Shown: positions 18,622-28,632, counted from the first letter of the stretch. The stretch: DNA of 64,000 bases from UBA5109 sp963975155 (GCA_963975155.1 CAXBFG010000006.1:62001-126000), one strand, 5' to 3'. Notes: generated by a model from the sequence alone, not told the origin. Numbers and translations: made by a program.

Positions 18622-19518
18622 TTAATCGTAATATTCGGGTGATTTTTTGAGTAAGCGATGCGCCGGCAAATCATGTTGAATCCATAAGTTTGCATTTTTA
18701 CGCAACAGAAACTCTTCAAGTTCTTCGCGTGCAGCGCGGGTCTGTTCAAGGCTGAAATCGGATAGCGGAAAGCGATTAAGCGTTCGCTCTTCGCCGTAAT
18801 GATATAAATCTCCTGCCAGGACTACTCCACCCGTGTTGGCCAGATTTACATAAAGTACCTGATGCCCAGGCGTATGCCCTCGTGCTGCCTTGAGCACTAT
18901 CAGACCATCGCCGAATACATCATATTCTTCTTCGTTTACCAAAATCGTTTCACTATTTCTGAGCTCAGTATAGGTTTCTGGACGTGAACTATTTCCGCCG
19001 GGAGGTAGAGGACCAAACATTGCTTCATGTTCTTCAGGCCGTACAAACCAAAGTGCTTGTGCAAAAAGGTTGGCATTAGCAGAGTGATCCCAGTGGTAAT
19101 GAGATAAAGCCAGGTGAGTAATATCGTCGGGGACATAGCCGATTTCTGCCAACAGTTCCAGCATGGGGCGGCCAAGAGTAACCGGGCGTTCTCTCATATC
19201 AGAACGAGTAATCAACTGCCTGGTTCCGGGTCCGCCAGCCCTCTCGTTCTCCATCACAGCACCAGCATCCCAGAGCAGGACGCCATCCGGATGCACAATC
19301 AGGAACGAAGCAAGCGACAATAATGTGGTCTCTACTTCTGCTTCCGATAAATTGTAACTTGCCGGATCAGATTCCAGTTCCCCGCCATCCAGCACATAAA
19401 GTTTAACAGGCTGATCTTGACCGTTCGAAGAGCCGGAAGTTTGTGCCATGCTGCCAGCACTGAACGCTAAACCTAGAATGAGTGCCAGAGTAGTACCAAA
19501 TTGTTTTATCACCAACAT
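18622..19518 (-). CDS. Secreted lactonase-type MBL hydrolase
   Basis: 298 residues with a signal peptide (cleavage near SMAQ). The zinc motif is intact: SHYHWDH (His 140, His 142, Asp 144, His 145), followed by ARGHTPGHQ and AGDLYHYGEE, a layout shared with the N-acyl homoserine lactonase (AiiA-like) family. It hydrolyses an ester, lactone or amide outside the cytoplasm; quorum-signal cleavage is only one option. It converges with the cyclase gene and lies next to the PrpD/SsuABC operon and 9 kb from another MBL hydrolase, so it may release the substrate taken up by the nearby importers. Confidence 0.85.
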   Translation of the reverse strand: MLVIKQFGTTLALILGLAFSAGSMAQTSGSSNGQDQPVKLYVLDGGELESDPASYNLSEAEVETTLLSLASFLIVHPDGVLLWDAGAVMENERAGGPGTRQLITRSDMRERPVTLGRPMLELLAEIGYVPDDITHLALSHYHWDHSANANLFAQALWFVRPEEHEAMFGPLPPGGNSSRPETYTELRNSETILVNEEEYDVFGDGLIVLKAARGHTPGHQVLYVNLANTGGVVLAGDLYHYGEERTLNRFPLSDFSLEQTRAAREELEEFLLRKNANLWIQHDLPAHRLLKKSPEYYD

Positions 19519-19681
19519 CAGCGTTCACCTTTTTAGTTTTATGGCTAAATATAAGACAAAGTAGCATCTTTTTACCACTCTTTCTCTGCTGGATCTGTAG
19601 ATCCAGGAACTGCTGCAAAGTTTAAGGTGGCCTATACCAGATAAGGCTTCTATAATTCCTGACTGAATATCAATAATAATA

Positions 19682-21055
19682 ATGAGCCCTAAGTCTATGT
19701 CCGTTACTGAAACCCTTGCCAGTTTTGTAGTAGAAAGCCGCCCACAAGACATTCCCACTCTTACCTATGATGAAGCCAGACGTGCACTGGTTAACTATAT
19801 GGGCTGCGCCATTGGCGGTGCTAAGGAGCCAGCGCTTGAAAATGCCCTTGCTGTCCTGTTGCCCTTCACAGGCAAAGCAACAGCTCAGGTACTTGGGCGT
19901 AGCGAAACCTGCGACCCGCTTTATGCTTCCCTGTTTAACGGTATTGGCTCACATGTTCATGAATATGACGACACCTTACCGAAAAACTACATTCATCCAA
20001 GCATTCCGGTGGCTTCCGCTTTATTTGCCTATGCGAGCGCTAATCGTGGCACTGCACAGGCCGTCAGTGGTCAGGAATTTCTGCAGGCCTTTATACTGGG
20101 TTTCGATATCGAGTCACGTATCGGCAATGCTGTTTATCCATCGCATTATGAAGCCGGTTGGCACATCACATCGACGACTGGCGTCTTTGGTGCAGCAGCA
20201 GCCATCGGTAAATTGCTGAAACTCGATACACAACAAATGATATGGGCTTTTGGTCTGGCGGCAACTCAGGCTGCAGGTATTCGTGAAATGTTCGGCTCCA
20301 TGGCTAAATCCTTTCAACCAGGGCGCGCCGCCCAAAACGGTTACACGGCAGCATTACTGGCACAAAACAACTTTACAGCCGGTGAACAGGTACTTGAAGG
20401 TCCACGAGGTTTTGCAGCAGTCACTGCCCTTGAATACGATCTGGATAAAGCCATCGACCAGCTTGGTAAACATTTTGAATTACATGATAATGCCTATAAA
20501 CCTTATGCCTGCGGGCTTGTCGTACACCCAACTATTGATGCCTGCAGTCAGATTCGTGAAGCACATAATATTGATCCGCTAACAATTGAGAAAATTGAAG
20601 TACGCGTAGCGCCACTGGTTCTGGATCTTTGTAACAAGAAAGATTTACAGCGTGCGCTGCAATCGAAATATTCAATTTATCATGCCGCAGCTATTGGTCT
20701 TGCTCGTGGCAAAGGCGGTTTGCGTGAATTTACTGACGAAGCCATCGCTGATCCTGTCCTGAGTAATTTACGTTCACGTACACATGCTGTAGCTGATGAT
20801 CGCATCACCGAAGATCAGGCCGATGTCACGGTCGAGCTAAAATCAGGTGAACCTATCCATTTCTTTCTTGAAGCCTCGCTTGGCAATATCGAGCGCCCTT
20901 TGAGCAATGTTCAGCTTGATGAAAAGTTTATCGATCAGGCGACCCTGGTTCTGGCTCAAGCCCAGGTTGAAGAATTGCTTGCCGCTACCTGGGCAATAGG
21001 GTCCTGTGATGACGTCGGATCAATCGTCTCTTTAGCCGTCCATAAGGAAAAATAA
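19682..21055 (+). CDS. MmgE/PrpD family protein (first copy)
   Basis: 457 residues, cytoplasmic. The MmgE/PrpD fold is shown by YDEARRALVNYMGCAIGGA, the active-site-region HEYDDTLPKNYIHPS, AFILGFDIESRIGNAVYP, WHITSTTGVFGAAAAIGKLL and, in the lid half, YKPYACGLVVHPTIDA. Relatives include 2-methylcitrate dehydratase, cis-aconitate decarboxylase and iminodisuccinate epimerase, acting on small di- or tricarboxylates. It is the first gene of a four-gene plus-strand operon with an SsuABC-type importer (three-base gap), which suggests its substrate, or a precursor, is imported by it. Start is ATG 19682 or 19697; neither has a strong ribosome-binding site. Confidence 0.88.
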   Translation: MSPKSMSVTETLASFVVESRPQDIPTLTYDEARRALVNYMGCAIGGAKEPALENALAVLLPFTGKATAQVLGRSETCDPLYASLFNGIGSHVHEYDDTLPKNYIHPSIPVASALFAYASANRGTAQAVSGQEFLQAFILGFDIESRIGNAVYPSHYEAGWHITSTTGVFGAAAAIGKLLKLDTQQMIWAFGLAATQAAGIREMFGSMAKSFQPGRAAQNGYTAALLAQNNFTAGEQVLEGPRGFAAVTALEYDLDKAIDQLGKHFELHDNAYKPYACGLVVHPTIDACSQIREAHNIDPLTIEKIEVRVAPLVLDLCNKKDLQRALQSKYSIYHAAAIGLARGKGGLREFTDEAIADPVLSNLRSRTHAVADDRITEDQADVTVELKSGEPIHFFLEASLGNIERPLSNVQLDEKFIDQATLVLAQAQVEELLAATWAIGSCDDVGSIVSLAVHKEK

Positions 21056-21058
21056 GCA

Positions 21059-22072
21059 ATGCGTTTACTCCGTTTATGTTTATTCCTTGGCTGCACAAGC
21101 TTTTTATTGGCAGCATGTGGTGGTGGAACACAAGCCAATCACATCAGAATTCCCCTGGGTGCCGGTGGAGTCGGTTTTTTACCCTTACAGATGATGCGTG
21201 AATACGGGCTTATTGAAAAGCACGCGCAGGCAGCTGGCCTGAACGAGCTCACTGTGGAATGGCTAGAACTGGGTGGGCCCGCTATTATGAATGATGCCTT
21301 ACTGGCAGGTTCTGTAGATTTTATAGCCGCCGGGCCACCAGCCTTTATCACACTATGGGATCGAACCCGCGGTTCAGTCGACGTAAAAGGCGTTGCAGCT
21401 ATCGCCGCATTGCCCATGTACTTGAATACCCGGGCTCCGCATCTGAATCGACTGGAGGATCTTGCTGACAATGATCGTATTGCGGTGACTGCTATCAAGG
21501 TTTCTATCCCATCTATTGTTATGCAAATATATGCGCTGGAAACTTATGGCATAGAAGCTTTCGATCAATATGACGATTACACTGTGACAATGACGCACCC
21601 GGACGGAGTAGTAAACATGTTATCTGGCTCTACTGAAGTGAGCAGTCATTTCACCTCTCCTCCCTTTCATCAAAGGGAAATTGCAGACCCGCAGATTCGC
21701 ACCATTATGAGTACTGATGATATTCTGGGCGGTGCCGCTACTTTCACGATGTTATCAACTACGCAGGCCTATCATGATGCCAATCCGCTGGCCTATCAGG
21801 CTGTGCTTGACGCGCTTGAAGAAGCCCAACAGCTGATTCGCGAGAATCCCGCTGCAGCCGTCGATGTGCTGATGGCCAGTGGTCAGGGCGGCGGTTTGTC
21901 GGCCGAGCAACTCACAGATGTTCTGCTGGACCCGGCTATCATGTTTACCAGCACCCCGCAGAACACCATGCGCTATGCCCGCTTTATGTATCAAGTAGGC
22001 TCACTGCGCAATGAACCCGTAGCATGGACAGACATGTTCTTCCCCGAAATCCATGCGGCTGACGGTAATTGA
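21059..22072 (+). CDS. SsuA/TauA-like substrate-binding lipoprotein
   Basis: 337 residues. A hydrophobic signal ends in the lipobox LLAACGGG, so the protein is anchored in the periplasm. The body resembles NitT/TauT-family binding proteins (SsuA/THI5-like): IPLGAGGVGFLPLQMMREYGL, LELGGPAIMNDALLAGSVDF and GPPAFITLWDRTRG. These bind nitrate, sulfonates, taurine, pyrimidine precursors or aromatic acids. It lies between a PrpD gene (three-base gap) and the ATPase gene, whose earliest possible start overlaps its stop. Ligand unknown. Confidence 0.88.
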   Translation: MRLLRLCLFLGCTSFLLAACGGGTQANHIRIPLGAGGVGFLPLQMMREYGLIEKHAQAAGLNELTVEWLELGGPAIMNDALLAGSVDFIAAGPPAFITLWDRTRGSVDVKGVAAIAALPMYLNTRAPHLNRLEDLADNDRIAVTAIKVSIPSIVMQIYALETYGIEAFDQYDDYTVTMTHPDGVVNMLSGSTEVSSHFTSPPFHQREIADPQIRTIMSTDDILGGAATFTMLSTTQAYHDANPLAYQAVLDALEEAQQLIRENPAAAVDVLMASGQGGGLSAEQLTDVLLDPAIMFTSTPQNTMRYARFMYQVGSLRNEPVAWTDMFFPEIHAADGN

Positions 22073-22092
22073 GTCCTTTGACCGAGATTGAC

Positions 22093-22866
22093 ATGCCCAC
22101 TCTCTCCGTCAAAAACGTTACACTCCAATACAGAAATGATCAGAACATTATAACTGCCGCTTATCGCGTAAATTTCGATGTACTCAAAAGTGATCGCTTT
22201 GTGATTCTTGGGCCCTCAGGCTGTGGTAAATCAACACTGTTAAAGGCCATCGGTGGCTACATAAAACCCAGCGAGGGCGAAATTACACTCAATGGAATCG
22301 CCGTTAATTCCCCTGGGCCCGAACGTGCCTTTGTGTTCCAGGAATTTGACCAGCTCCTGCCATGGAAAACAGTGCTGGAGAATATTGTTTTCGCTCTCAC
22401 CAATAGCGGTACACTAAAACGTCCACAGGCACTGGAGCGTGCCCGGCATTACATTGATAAAGTGGGCCTTAATCGCTTCCTGGATGCTTACCCACATACC
22501 TTGTCAGGCGGAATGAAACAGCGTGTCGCTATCGCTCGCGCGATGGCCATGGAGCCAGCCGTGCTGCTTATGGATGAACCCTTTGCCGCATTGGATGCCT
22601 TAACACGTCAGCAAATGCAGGATGAACTCATACAGCTATGGGAAGACACAAGGTTCACGGTTATTTTTGTGACGCATTCCATTCCCGAAGCCATCCGTAT
22701 CGGAAACCGCATTTTGTTGCTCAGCCCACACCCCGGACAAGTCAAAGCCGAAATTAATTCTGAGGGCACAGACCTGATTGGCAACGACGGCTGCATGCTC
22801 AGTGAGCGCATTCATCAAACCCTGTTTAACGAATCGTCAAACCCGGAACCGAAACATCATGACTGA
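22093..22866 (+). CDS. SsuB/TauB-like ABC transporter ATPase
   Basis: 257 residues from ATG 22093; a TTG at 22069 overlapping the upstream stop would add eight residues. Walker A GPSGCGKST, signature LSGGMKQRVAIARA and Walker B VLLMDEPFAALD are intact. The Q-loop FQEFDQLLPW and FVTHSIPEAIRIGNRILLLS are typical of the nitrate/sulfonate/taurine importer ATPases. It powers uptake of the ligand bound by the upstream lipoprotein. Its end overlaps the permease start by eight bases, so all three transporter genes are translationally linked. Confidence 0.92.
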   Translation: MPTLSVKNVTLQYRNDQNIITAAYRVNFDVLKSDRFVILGPSGCGKSTLLKAIGGYIKPSEGEITLNGIAVNSPGPERAFVFQEFDQLLPWKTVLENIVFALTNSGTLKRPQALERARHYIDKVGLNRFLDAYPHTLSGGMKQRVAIARAMAMEPAVLLMDEPFAALDALTRQQMQDELIQLWEDTRFTVIFVTHSIPEAIRIGNRILLLSPHPGQVKAEINSEGTDLIGNDGCMLSERIHQTLFNESSNPEPKHHD

Positions 22867-23740
22867 ATCTACCATCACTGGCTCCAATCAGGCACGACCG
22901 GAGATTTTTAACGAACAGCTGCAAAAGGTTGCGGAAATTCAGGCAGCACCGCAAGGCGTCCTGAAGCGCTTATATGCCTTTGGCGCCTTAAGAAAAATTA
23001 TCATATTAATCATGCTGGTTCTTGCCTGGGAGATTTATGCCCTTGTCCTCAACAACCCCTTGATCTTCCCCACTTTCACAGCAACTAGCATGGCATTACT
23101 TAACGGCTTTATTTCAGGTGAATTATTACGAGCCGGTGCTGCTACAATTTGGTTACTCTTGAAAGGCTATGGTCTTGGTCTGGTATTAGCCGCATTACTC
23201 ACAACCTTTGCCAGCGTCACCAGGATCGGTGCAGATTTACTGGAGACATTAACCGCCATGTTTAATCCACTGCCCTCTATCGCCATGCTGCCACTGGCAA
23301 TGGTGTGGTTCGGACTGGGCGATGGCAGTGTCATTTTTGTTCTCGTGCATGCCGTACTCTGGGCAGTTGCCTTAAATACCTTTAGTGGTTTTAAAGCAGT
23401 GAGTCAGACCCTCAAACTGGTCGGTCAAAACTATGGGCTGACCGGACCTGTTTATATTTTCAAGATATTGATACCCGGTGCTTTCGCGAGTATTTTGACT
23501 GGTCTGAAAGTTGGCTGGGCTTTTGCCTGGCGTACTTTAATTGCTGCAGAACTGGTGTTTGGATCAAGTTCAGGCTCAGGGGGGCTAGGCTGGTACCTGT
23601 TTCAAAAGAAAAATGAATTACTGATTACAGAGGTCTTTGCAGGGTTACTGACAATAATTATTTTCGGTTTGCTGATAGAGAATCTGGTATTTAAAACCAT
23701 TGAGGATCGCACAATTCGCCGCTGGGGTATGCTGCAATAG
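22859..23740 (+). CDS. SsuC/TauC-like ABC transporter permease
   Basis: 293 residues from ATG 22859, which overlaps the end of the ATPase gene; the frame is open from 22778 but that start lies deep inside the ATPase. About six membrane segments and the ABC permease EAA-like loop near ETLTAMFNPLPSIAMLPLAMV and GPVYIFKILIPGAFASILTG place it in the binding-protein-dependent permease family used for nitrate, sulfonates and taurine. A 50-residue hydrophilic N-terminus precedes the first helix. It closes the PrpD-SsuABC-type operon. Confidence 0.9.
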   Translation: MTESTITGSNQARPEIFNEQLQKVAEIQAAPQGVLKRLYAFGALRKIIILIMLVLAWEIYALVLNNPLIFPTFTATSMALLNGFISGELLRAGAATIWLLLKGYGLGLVLAALLTTFASVTRIGADLLETLTAMFNPLPSIAMLPLAMVWFGLGDGSVIFVLVHAVLWAVALNTFSGFKAVSQTLKLVGQNYGLTGPVYIFKILIPGAFASILTGLKVGWAFAWRTLIAAELVFGSSSGSGGLGWYLFQKKNELLITEVFAGLLTIIIFGLLIENLVFKTIEDRTIRRWGMLQ

Positions 23741-23888
23741 TTACCCATGTACCCAGGAAAATATTGAAGCTATGACTTGCTTAGCGGAATAAAATTTCTC
23801 TCGCTTGCTAAATCACTCCTCACCGACGTCATTACTCTGCCTCATTCTCTTCGGCGATGATTAAACTAAAAGCATGCTAGCGAATTTT

Positions 23889-25139
23889 TTATTCGCCCGG
23901 CCATAGTATTCTGCTCATGGCTTCACGTTCCGGGAAGACTGTAACAGGTACTCCACCCTGCCATTGTATGACTAAAATACCTGCATCAATGCGCTTGCCA
24001 GTTGCATCAAAACTTAATGAATCACCAGGAAAGTAATTCACGGCGCCATCGGTGAGTGTCATATCTCTTAACGTATTGGCAACAGCATTACTGTCTTTGC
24101 TGTTACTTCTCTCCAATGCCTCTTTAAATAACCATACATGTCCGTAAGTGCTTAGTGGATGTTGCGTCATCCAGGGTTCGCCAGAGATATCCATGAATTT
24201 TTCTATAAGCTCTTGCTGTCCCTGTGTCGACCAGTTTGCAACGATCGACATCACTCCCTCCAATAAAAAAGCCGGCATATTAGCACTTAAATCCGGATCT
24301 CCCATCGCAGCTCCGTTTGAAATAGTTGGAATCAGACCACGCCCGAGTCTGAACTCATTCATTTTTTCCAGTAATAATTTAGTATCTGATATGGCGGTAG
24401 GTAATAGCAATAATAAGTCGGGGTGCGCGGCGCGTATACGCTGAATTAATGCTGTAGCATTCGATAAGGGCGGTGTAAACACCTCATACACAACAAGTTC
24501 GAGTTCATTCTCCTGCAAAATATTTGTTTCAAAAAAAGGCTTAACAAAGGCCACCGAGGCCGCTGTGTTGTCCATAATTATCGCGATCGTTTCAGGCTTG
24601 CGCCCGGAAGCAGACTCGGCCATATCGATTAATACCGGCAAGGCTCCACTGGATTGAACCGCTCCCGATGCTGAGGTCTGAAAGACATAATTAAAGCCGC
24701 GCGAAGTAATAAGATCTGAATAGGACAAAGTCAAAATAGGAATTTCTGCCCGTTCAGTTACTTCAGTCACGGCTAAAGTAAATGAGCTTAAATAACTGCC
24801 AACCGCTCCTATTAAAGCAGGATTTTCTGCTACCATACGCTGTGCCGCATTTTTAGCTCTTTCAACACTGTCGCCAGCATCGTAGACAACCAGTTCTAAA
24901 GTAGCACCACCTAAAGCAGTAATCCCTCCCTGTTCATTTATTTCCTTAACAGCCAACTCGGCGGCTACGCGCATTACCTGACCGGGCCGGGCCCATGGAC
25001 CTGACAAGGGCACTATTAGGCCGACCTTTACAGGTTCAGATTGTGCTGCAGCCCCAGAAGACATGAAACTAAATAACAGCGTCAAACAGGCTGTGTAAAA
25101 ATAGGGAATAAATTGCTTTTGTTTAAACATAATTATCAA
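23889..25139 (-). CDS. livJ: LivJ-like branched-chain-type substrate-binding protein
   Basis: 416 residues with a signal peptide (cleavage near GAAAQS). The mature protein is a type I periplasmic binding protein: VGLIVPLSGPWARPGQVM, AVKEINEQGG, AQRMVAENPALIGAVGSY and ILTLSYSD. Relatives bind branched-chain amino acids, amides or aromatic acids. It is the last gene of the minus-strand Liv operon, 76 bases after livF, which leaves room for its own promoter or processing site. The start may be the ATG three codons further in. The context of lactonases and PrpD proteins suggests the ligand is not necessarily an amino acid. Confidence 0.88.
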   Translation of the reverse strand: MIIMFKQKQFIPYFYTACLTLLFSFMSSGAAAQSEPVKVGLIVPLSGPWARPGQVMRVAAELAVKEINEQGGITALGGATLELVVYDAGDSVERAKNAAQRMVAENPALIGAVGSYLSSFTLAVTEVTERAEIPILTLSYSDLITSRGFNYVFQTSASGAVQSSGALPVLIDMAESASGRKPETIAIIMDNTAASVAFVKPFFETNILQENELELVVYEVFTPPLSNATALIQRIRAAHPDLLLLLPTAISDTKLLLEKMNEFRLGRGLIPTISNGAAMGDPDLSANMPAFLLEGVMSIVANWSTQGQQELIEKFMDISGEPWMTQHPLSTYGHVWLFKEALERSNSKDSNAVANTLRDMTLTDGAVNYFPGDSLSFDATGKRIDAGILVIQWQGGVPVTVFPEREAMSRILWPGE

Positions 25140-25215
25140 CTTGTAGGTCTGGCATCAGTTTAGACTCAATATAGCCAGATATTTATCCCGACTACAAAAC
25201 CATATACATATGAGG

Positions 25216-25923
25216 CTACATACCCAGGTAGGCCTTCCGAATCCGGTCATCATCTTGCAAAGTTTCCTGGTCACCACTGAGAATAATGTTCCCTGCTTCC
25301 AGCACATATGCCCTGCTTGCAAAATGCAGCGCTTCTGCCACTCGCTGTTCCACCAGCATAAGACTAAGTTTGGTATTTTTATGAATATCAATAAGCCTCT
25401 CAAATATTTCATCTGCGATGGCCGGCGACAAACCCATGGAAGGTTCGTCAAGCAAGAGAATTTTGGGATGAGCTGCCAGGCCTCTGGCTATCGCAAGCAT
25501 TTGTTGTTGGCCCCCGGAAAGCGTTCCGGCCAGTTGTGAATGCCGCTCTTTTAAAATTGGGAACCAGTTATAGATTTTCTCCAGGTTATCCTGCCAATGC
25601 AGCTGACCTTCTTGCGTATAGGCTCCCATCTCAAGATTTTCGTAAATTGTCATGGCAGCGAAAACCTGCCGACCTTCGGGTACATGGGCAATCCCAAGAT
25701 GAGCGCGCGTATCCGCAGGAATTTCAAGTAAATTTTGCCCCAGAAACATAATGCTTCCGCTTGACGGAGTGATTATGCCGGAGATTGTCTTAAACAAGGT
25801 TGATTTACCGGCACCATTTGGACCAACGACCGCAACAAATTCACCAGCCTGTACTTCCAGGCTAAGCTCATGCAAAACATCTACACCGCCGTAACCGGCA
25901 TGAACATTAGTTAAAGTCAGCAT
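25216..25923 (-). CDS. livF: LivF-like ABC transporter ATPase
   Basis: 235 residues, the usual LivF length. Walker A GPNGAGKST, the signature LSGGQQQMLAIARGL and Walker B ILLLDEPSMGLSP are present, as are LivF-type segments GIAHVPEGRQVFAAMTIYENL and LMLVEQRVAEAL. It energises Liv-type import together with the ATPase half of the upstream fusion protein. Its start overlaps the end of the LivM-LivG fusion gene by 17 bases, indicating translational coupling. Confidence 0.93.
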   Translation of the reverse strand: MLTLTNVHAGYGGVDVLHELSLEVQAGEFVAVVGPNGAGKSTLFKTISGIITPSSGSIMFLGQNLLEIPADTRAHLGIAHVPEGRQVFAAMTIYENLEMGAYTQEGQLHWQDNLEKIYNWFPILKERHSQLAGTLSGGQQQMLAIARGLAAHPKILLLDEPSMGLSPAIADEIFERLIDIHKNTKLSLMLVEQRVAEALHFASRAYVLEAGNIILSGDQETLQDDDRIRKAYLGM

Positions 25924-27679
25924 TTGCTTCCAGCCATTTTTTCCCCAGATATGCTTCGATTACTTTTTCATCTTTTACAATATTCTCAGGACTGTCATTT
26001 GCCAGTAAGGCGCCATGGTCCAGAACTATAAAACGGTCTACAAGCTCTACCATGGTTCTCATGCTGTGTTCGATAATGACGATCGTAATTCCCAGCTCGG
26101 TAATTTTCCTAAGCACCTGAACAACAACTTTGGTAGCTTCAGAATCCAGGCCTGCAAGAATTTCATCAACCAGAATCAATGCTGGTTTTGAAGCCAGCGC
26201 CCGCGCCAGTTCCATCAAGCGTAATTGCCGATTGGTTAAATTCGCTGCCGGAGTATTAGCTAAGTCCTGCAGCCCAACTAATTTCAAAGCGGCAGAGGCA
26301 AGTTCACTTGCTTCATGGTTATTACGACTGCGCACATAAGCACCAATAACCACATTGTCGAAAACTGATATTCTCGCAAAGGGCTTTGGCACCTGGAATG
26401 TTCTTGCCATACCTAACTGGCATATTTTATTCGGCCGAAAATTTTCCAATGACTTACCCTGAAAAATAACGCTTCCTGTATCCTGCTTTTGAAAGCCGTT
26501 CAGCAGATTAAACAGGGTGGTCTTGCCTGCTCCATTCGGACCGATAATGCCAAGCAGTTCCCCTTGATGTACCTTGAAGGATAAATCCTGAATGGCTTTT
26601 AAACCGCCAAACGCTTTGGAAAGATGTTCAACGATTAAAATATCTTTTATGTCTGTCCTACTTTGCGGTACAGACAAAATAGTTTCCTTAACTAATTTGT
26701 TTAAGTGGCTGGACGTTGCACCGATCAGTTTTACTTGTTGAGGTTTTAGCCAGCCCCGAATCTTCCATATGACTCCTTCTGGTGCAACAAGGATCACTGT
26801 GACAATTGCCAATCCATAAATGACACCCTGTATTCCAGGAAAATCCGCCGCATACTGGGCATATAGGATTTCACTCAGCGGCACCAGAATAAAGGCTCCT
26901 ATAATCGGTCCCCACAAGGTTCCGACTCCGCCAAACATCGCTATCACCAAGGCCTGGGCAGAAACTATCATGCCGAATACAGCCAGCGGTGTTACCACCA
27001 GTAAAACCACTGCATAGAAACCGCCAGCCACACCGGCAAGTGCTCCGCTGACGGTGATCGCAAATATTTTCCATGCCAGTGTATTTATGCCGGATGCTTC
27101 CGCCGCTTCCTCATCCTGTTTTAGGGCCAGCAAAGACATGCCAAAGCGGGAACGGGACAAGAATGCGGTCACCAGCATGGCCATCGCTAAAAGGAGCAAG
27201 GCAATAAACACATAAATATGTTGGTTTTCAAATTGCATATAGAGAGCTGGCGCTTCTCTCTTCATGGGTAAGGCAAGTTCCTGAAAACCCAGCCATTCGA
27301 ATATATAGAGCAGCGCCAGGGGGTAGGCAAGCATGGCCAGGGCAAAATAATGTCCACGCAAACGAAAGGTAGGAATCCCGACAATAACAGCAGAAAGTGC
27401 ACCCAACACGCCTGCCAGCGGAACGCCAATCCAGGGGCTTATATCCCAGTTACTCAATAAAATGGCAACCAGATAGGCGCCCAGGCCAAAGAAAGCCGCA
27501 TGCCCAAATGAGATCAGACCGCTGTATCCACTAAACAGGTTCCACGATATACCCATCATGGCCCAGATCGGGACGATGGTCATAAGCAGGAGGTAATAGC
27601 TATTGTTGATAAACAGAGTCAATACGCTATACAAGAAACAAAACAGCGCTATCCTGACTAAGTCATGTTTTACATTCAT
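25907..27679 (-). CDS. Fused LivM permease and LivG ATPase
   Basis: 590 residues from ATG 27679, whose A is shared with the livH stop (TGATG). Residues 1-305 are a LivM permease with about nine membrane segments, including WNLFSGYSGLISFGHAAFFGLGAYL and AEASGINTLAWKIFA. After a linker, residues 345-585 are a LivG ATPase: FGGLKAIQDLSFKVHQGE, Walker A GPNGAGKTT, LTNRQLRLMELARAL at the signature position (LTNRQ instead of LSGGQ) and ILVDEILAGLD for Walker B. Fusion fixes permease and ATPase in one chain; the altered signature resembles that of other LivG proteins. Confidence 0.92.
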   Translation of the reverse strand: MNVKHDLVRIALFCFLYSVLTLFINNSYYLLLMTIVPIWAMMGISWNLFSGYSGLISFGHAAFFGLGAYLVAILLSNWDISPWIGVPLAGVLGALSAVIVGIPTFRLRGHYFALAMLAYPLALLYIFEWLGFQELALPMKREAPALYMQFENQHIYVFIALLLLAMAMLVTAFLSRSRFGMSLLALKQDEEAAEASGINTLAWKIFAITVSGALAGVAGGFYAVVLLVVTPLAVFGMIVSAQALVIAMFGGVGTLWGPIIGAFILVPLSEILYAQYAADFPGIQGVIYGLAIVTVILVAPEGVIWKIRGWLKPQQVKLIGATSSHLNKLVKETILSVPQSRTDIKDILIVEHLSKAFGGLKAIQDLSFKVHQGELLGIIGPNGAGKTTLFNLLNGFQKQDTGSVIFQGKSLENFRPNKICQLGMARTFQVPKPFARISVFDNVVIGAYVRSRNNHEASELASAALKLVGLQDLANTPAANLTNRQLRLMELARALASKPALILVDEILAGLDSEATKVVVQVLRKITELGITIVIIEHSMRTMVELVDRFIVLDHGALLANDSPENIVKDEKVIEAYLGKKWLEANADFN

Positions 27680-28632
27680 CAGGCAGCCCTGACGCTTTTG
27701 CCGAAAAAGCCATTGGGTCGAATCAGTATGACAATGAGAAAGCATAAAAAGATAACGGTATTTTGTAATTGATTGGGCAGCAAGCTTGCCGATAGCTGTT
27801 GCAGAACACCAATACTTAAACCGCCTAGGAATGCTCCCCGAATGCTGCCCAAGCCGCCCAGCACCACTCCTGCATACATGATGATCACATATTCAGTGCC
27901 AATATAGGGTTGAAAAGGTGCATAGGATGCCAGCAGTCCACCACCGATAGCGGTTATCCCGACACCAAAGCCAAAAGCAATCCGATGAGCACGTTCCACA
28001 TCAATACCCATATAAATGGCTGCGTCGGGATTATCAGCGGCAGCCCGAAGCGACTTTCCCAATCGGGAACTGGCTATAATAAAACCAAATATCAGTACCA
28101 CAGCAATGGCAAGTACGGCTGCCAGACTTTGTGCCTGATTAATAAAAACACTGATACCTTGTGGAGAACCGAGCTCCCATGCAGTGTAGGAAAGACTGGT
28201 TGATACAGAGACCGGCGTTGAACCGAAAAAATACAAGCCTCCATTTTGCAAAATTAAAGCCAGCCCAAGCGTGAGAACTAACTGCGCGTAATGTCCCCCT
28301 GCTTCAAGTTTATGGCCTTGCTGCCCACTCACTTTGTTCAGCAGGCTTCGGTGCAATAAATTGCCGAATGCATAAATTACCGGGCCAGCCAGCATGGCAA
28401 CAAAAAAAGGCAGATAGATTCCTTCCAGACCAAACTGCGCAGCCAGAAAACGAACACAAAAATAGGTAAAGTACATGCCAAGCATCATAAATTCGCCCTG
28501 GGCAAAATTTATCACTCGCATGACGCCGAAGATGATGGTCAAACCTACGCACATCAAGCCATAGGTAGAACCTGTTAACAGACCTGCTACCAGTGACTGA
28601 AGCAGGTTTTCGATCGCTTGTGCAATATCCAT
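27679..28632 (-). CDS. livH: LivH-like ABC transporter permease
   Basis: 317 residues, inner-membrane permease of the branched-chain amino acid type with about eight hydrophobic segments. Marks are LLTGSTYGLMCVGLTIIFGVMRVINFAQ split over the first two helices, AAADNPDAAIYMGIDVERAHRIAF (cytoplasmic loop that meets the ATPase) and YAGVVLGGLGSIRGAFLGG. It shares one base with the LivM-LivG start downstream and begins 43 bases after the MBL hydrolase gene, so the metabolic and transport genes probably form one transcript. Confidence 0.92.
   Translation of the reverse strand: MDIAQAIENLLQSLVAGLLTGSTYGLMCVGLTIIFGVMRVINFAQGEFMMLGMYFTYFCVRFLAAQFGLEGIYLPFFVAMLAGPVIYAFGNLLHRSLLNKVSGQQGHKLEAGGHYAQLVLTLGLALILQNGGLYFFGSTPVSVSTSLSYTAWELGSPQGISVFINQAQSLAAVLAIAVVLIFGFIIASSRLGKSLRAAADNPDAAIYMGIDVERAHRIAFGFGVGITAIGGGLLASYAPFQPYIGTEYVIIMYAGVVLGGLGSIRGAFLGGLSIGVLQQLSASLLPNQLQNTVIFLCFLIVILIRPNGFFGKSVRAA

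Noticed and set aside
23880..23896. Short hairpin GCGAAT/ATTCGC at the livJ stop
   Set aside because: Six base pairs with no following T-tract in the minus direction is too weak to call a terminator.
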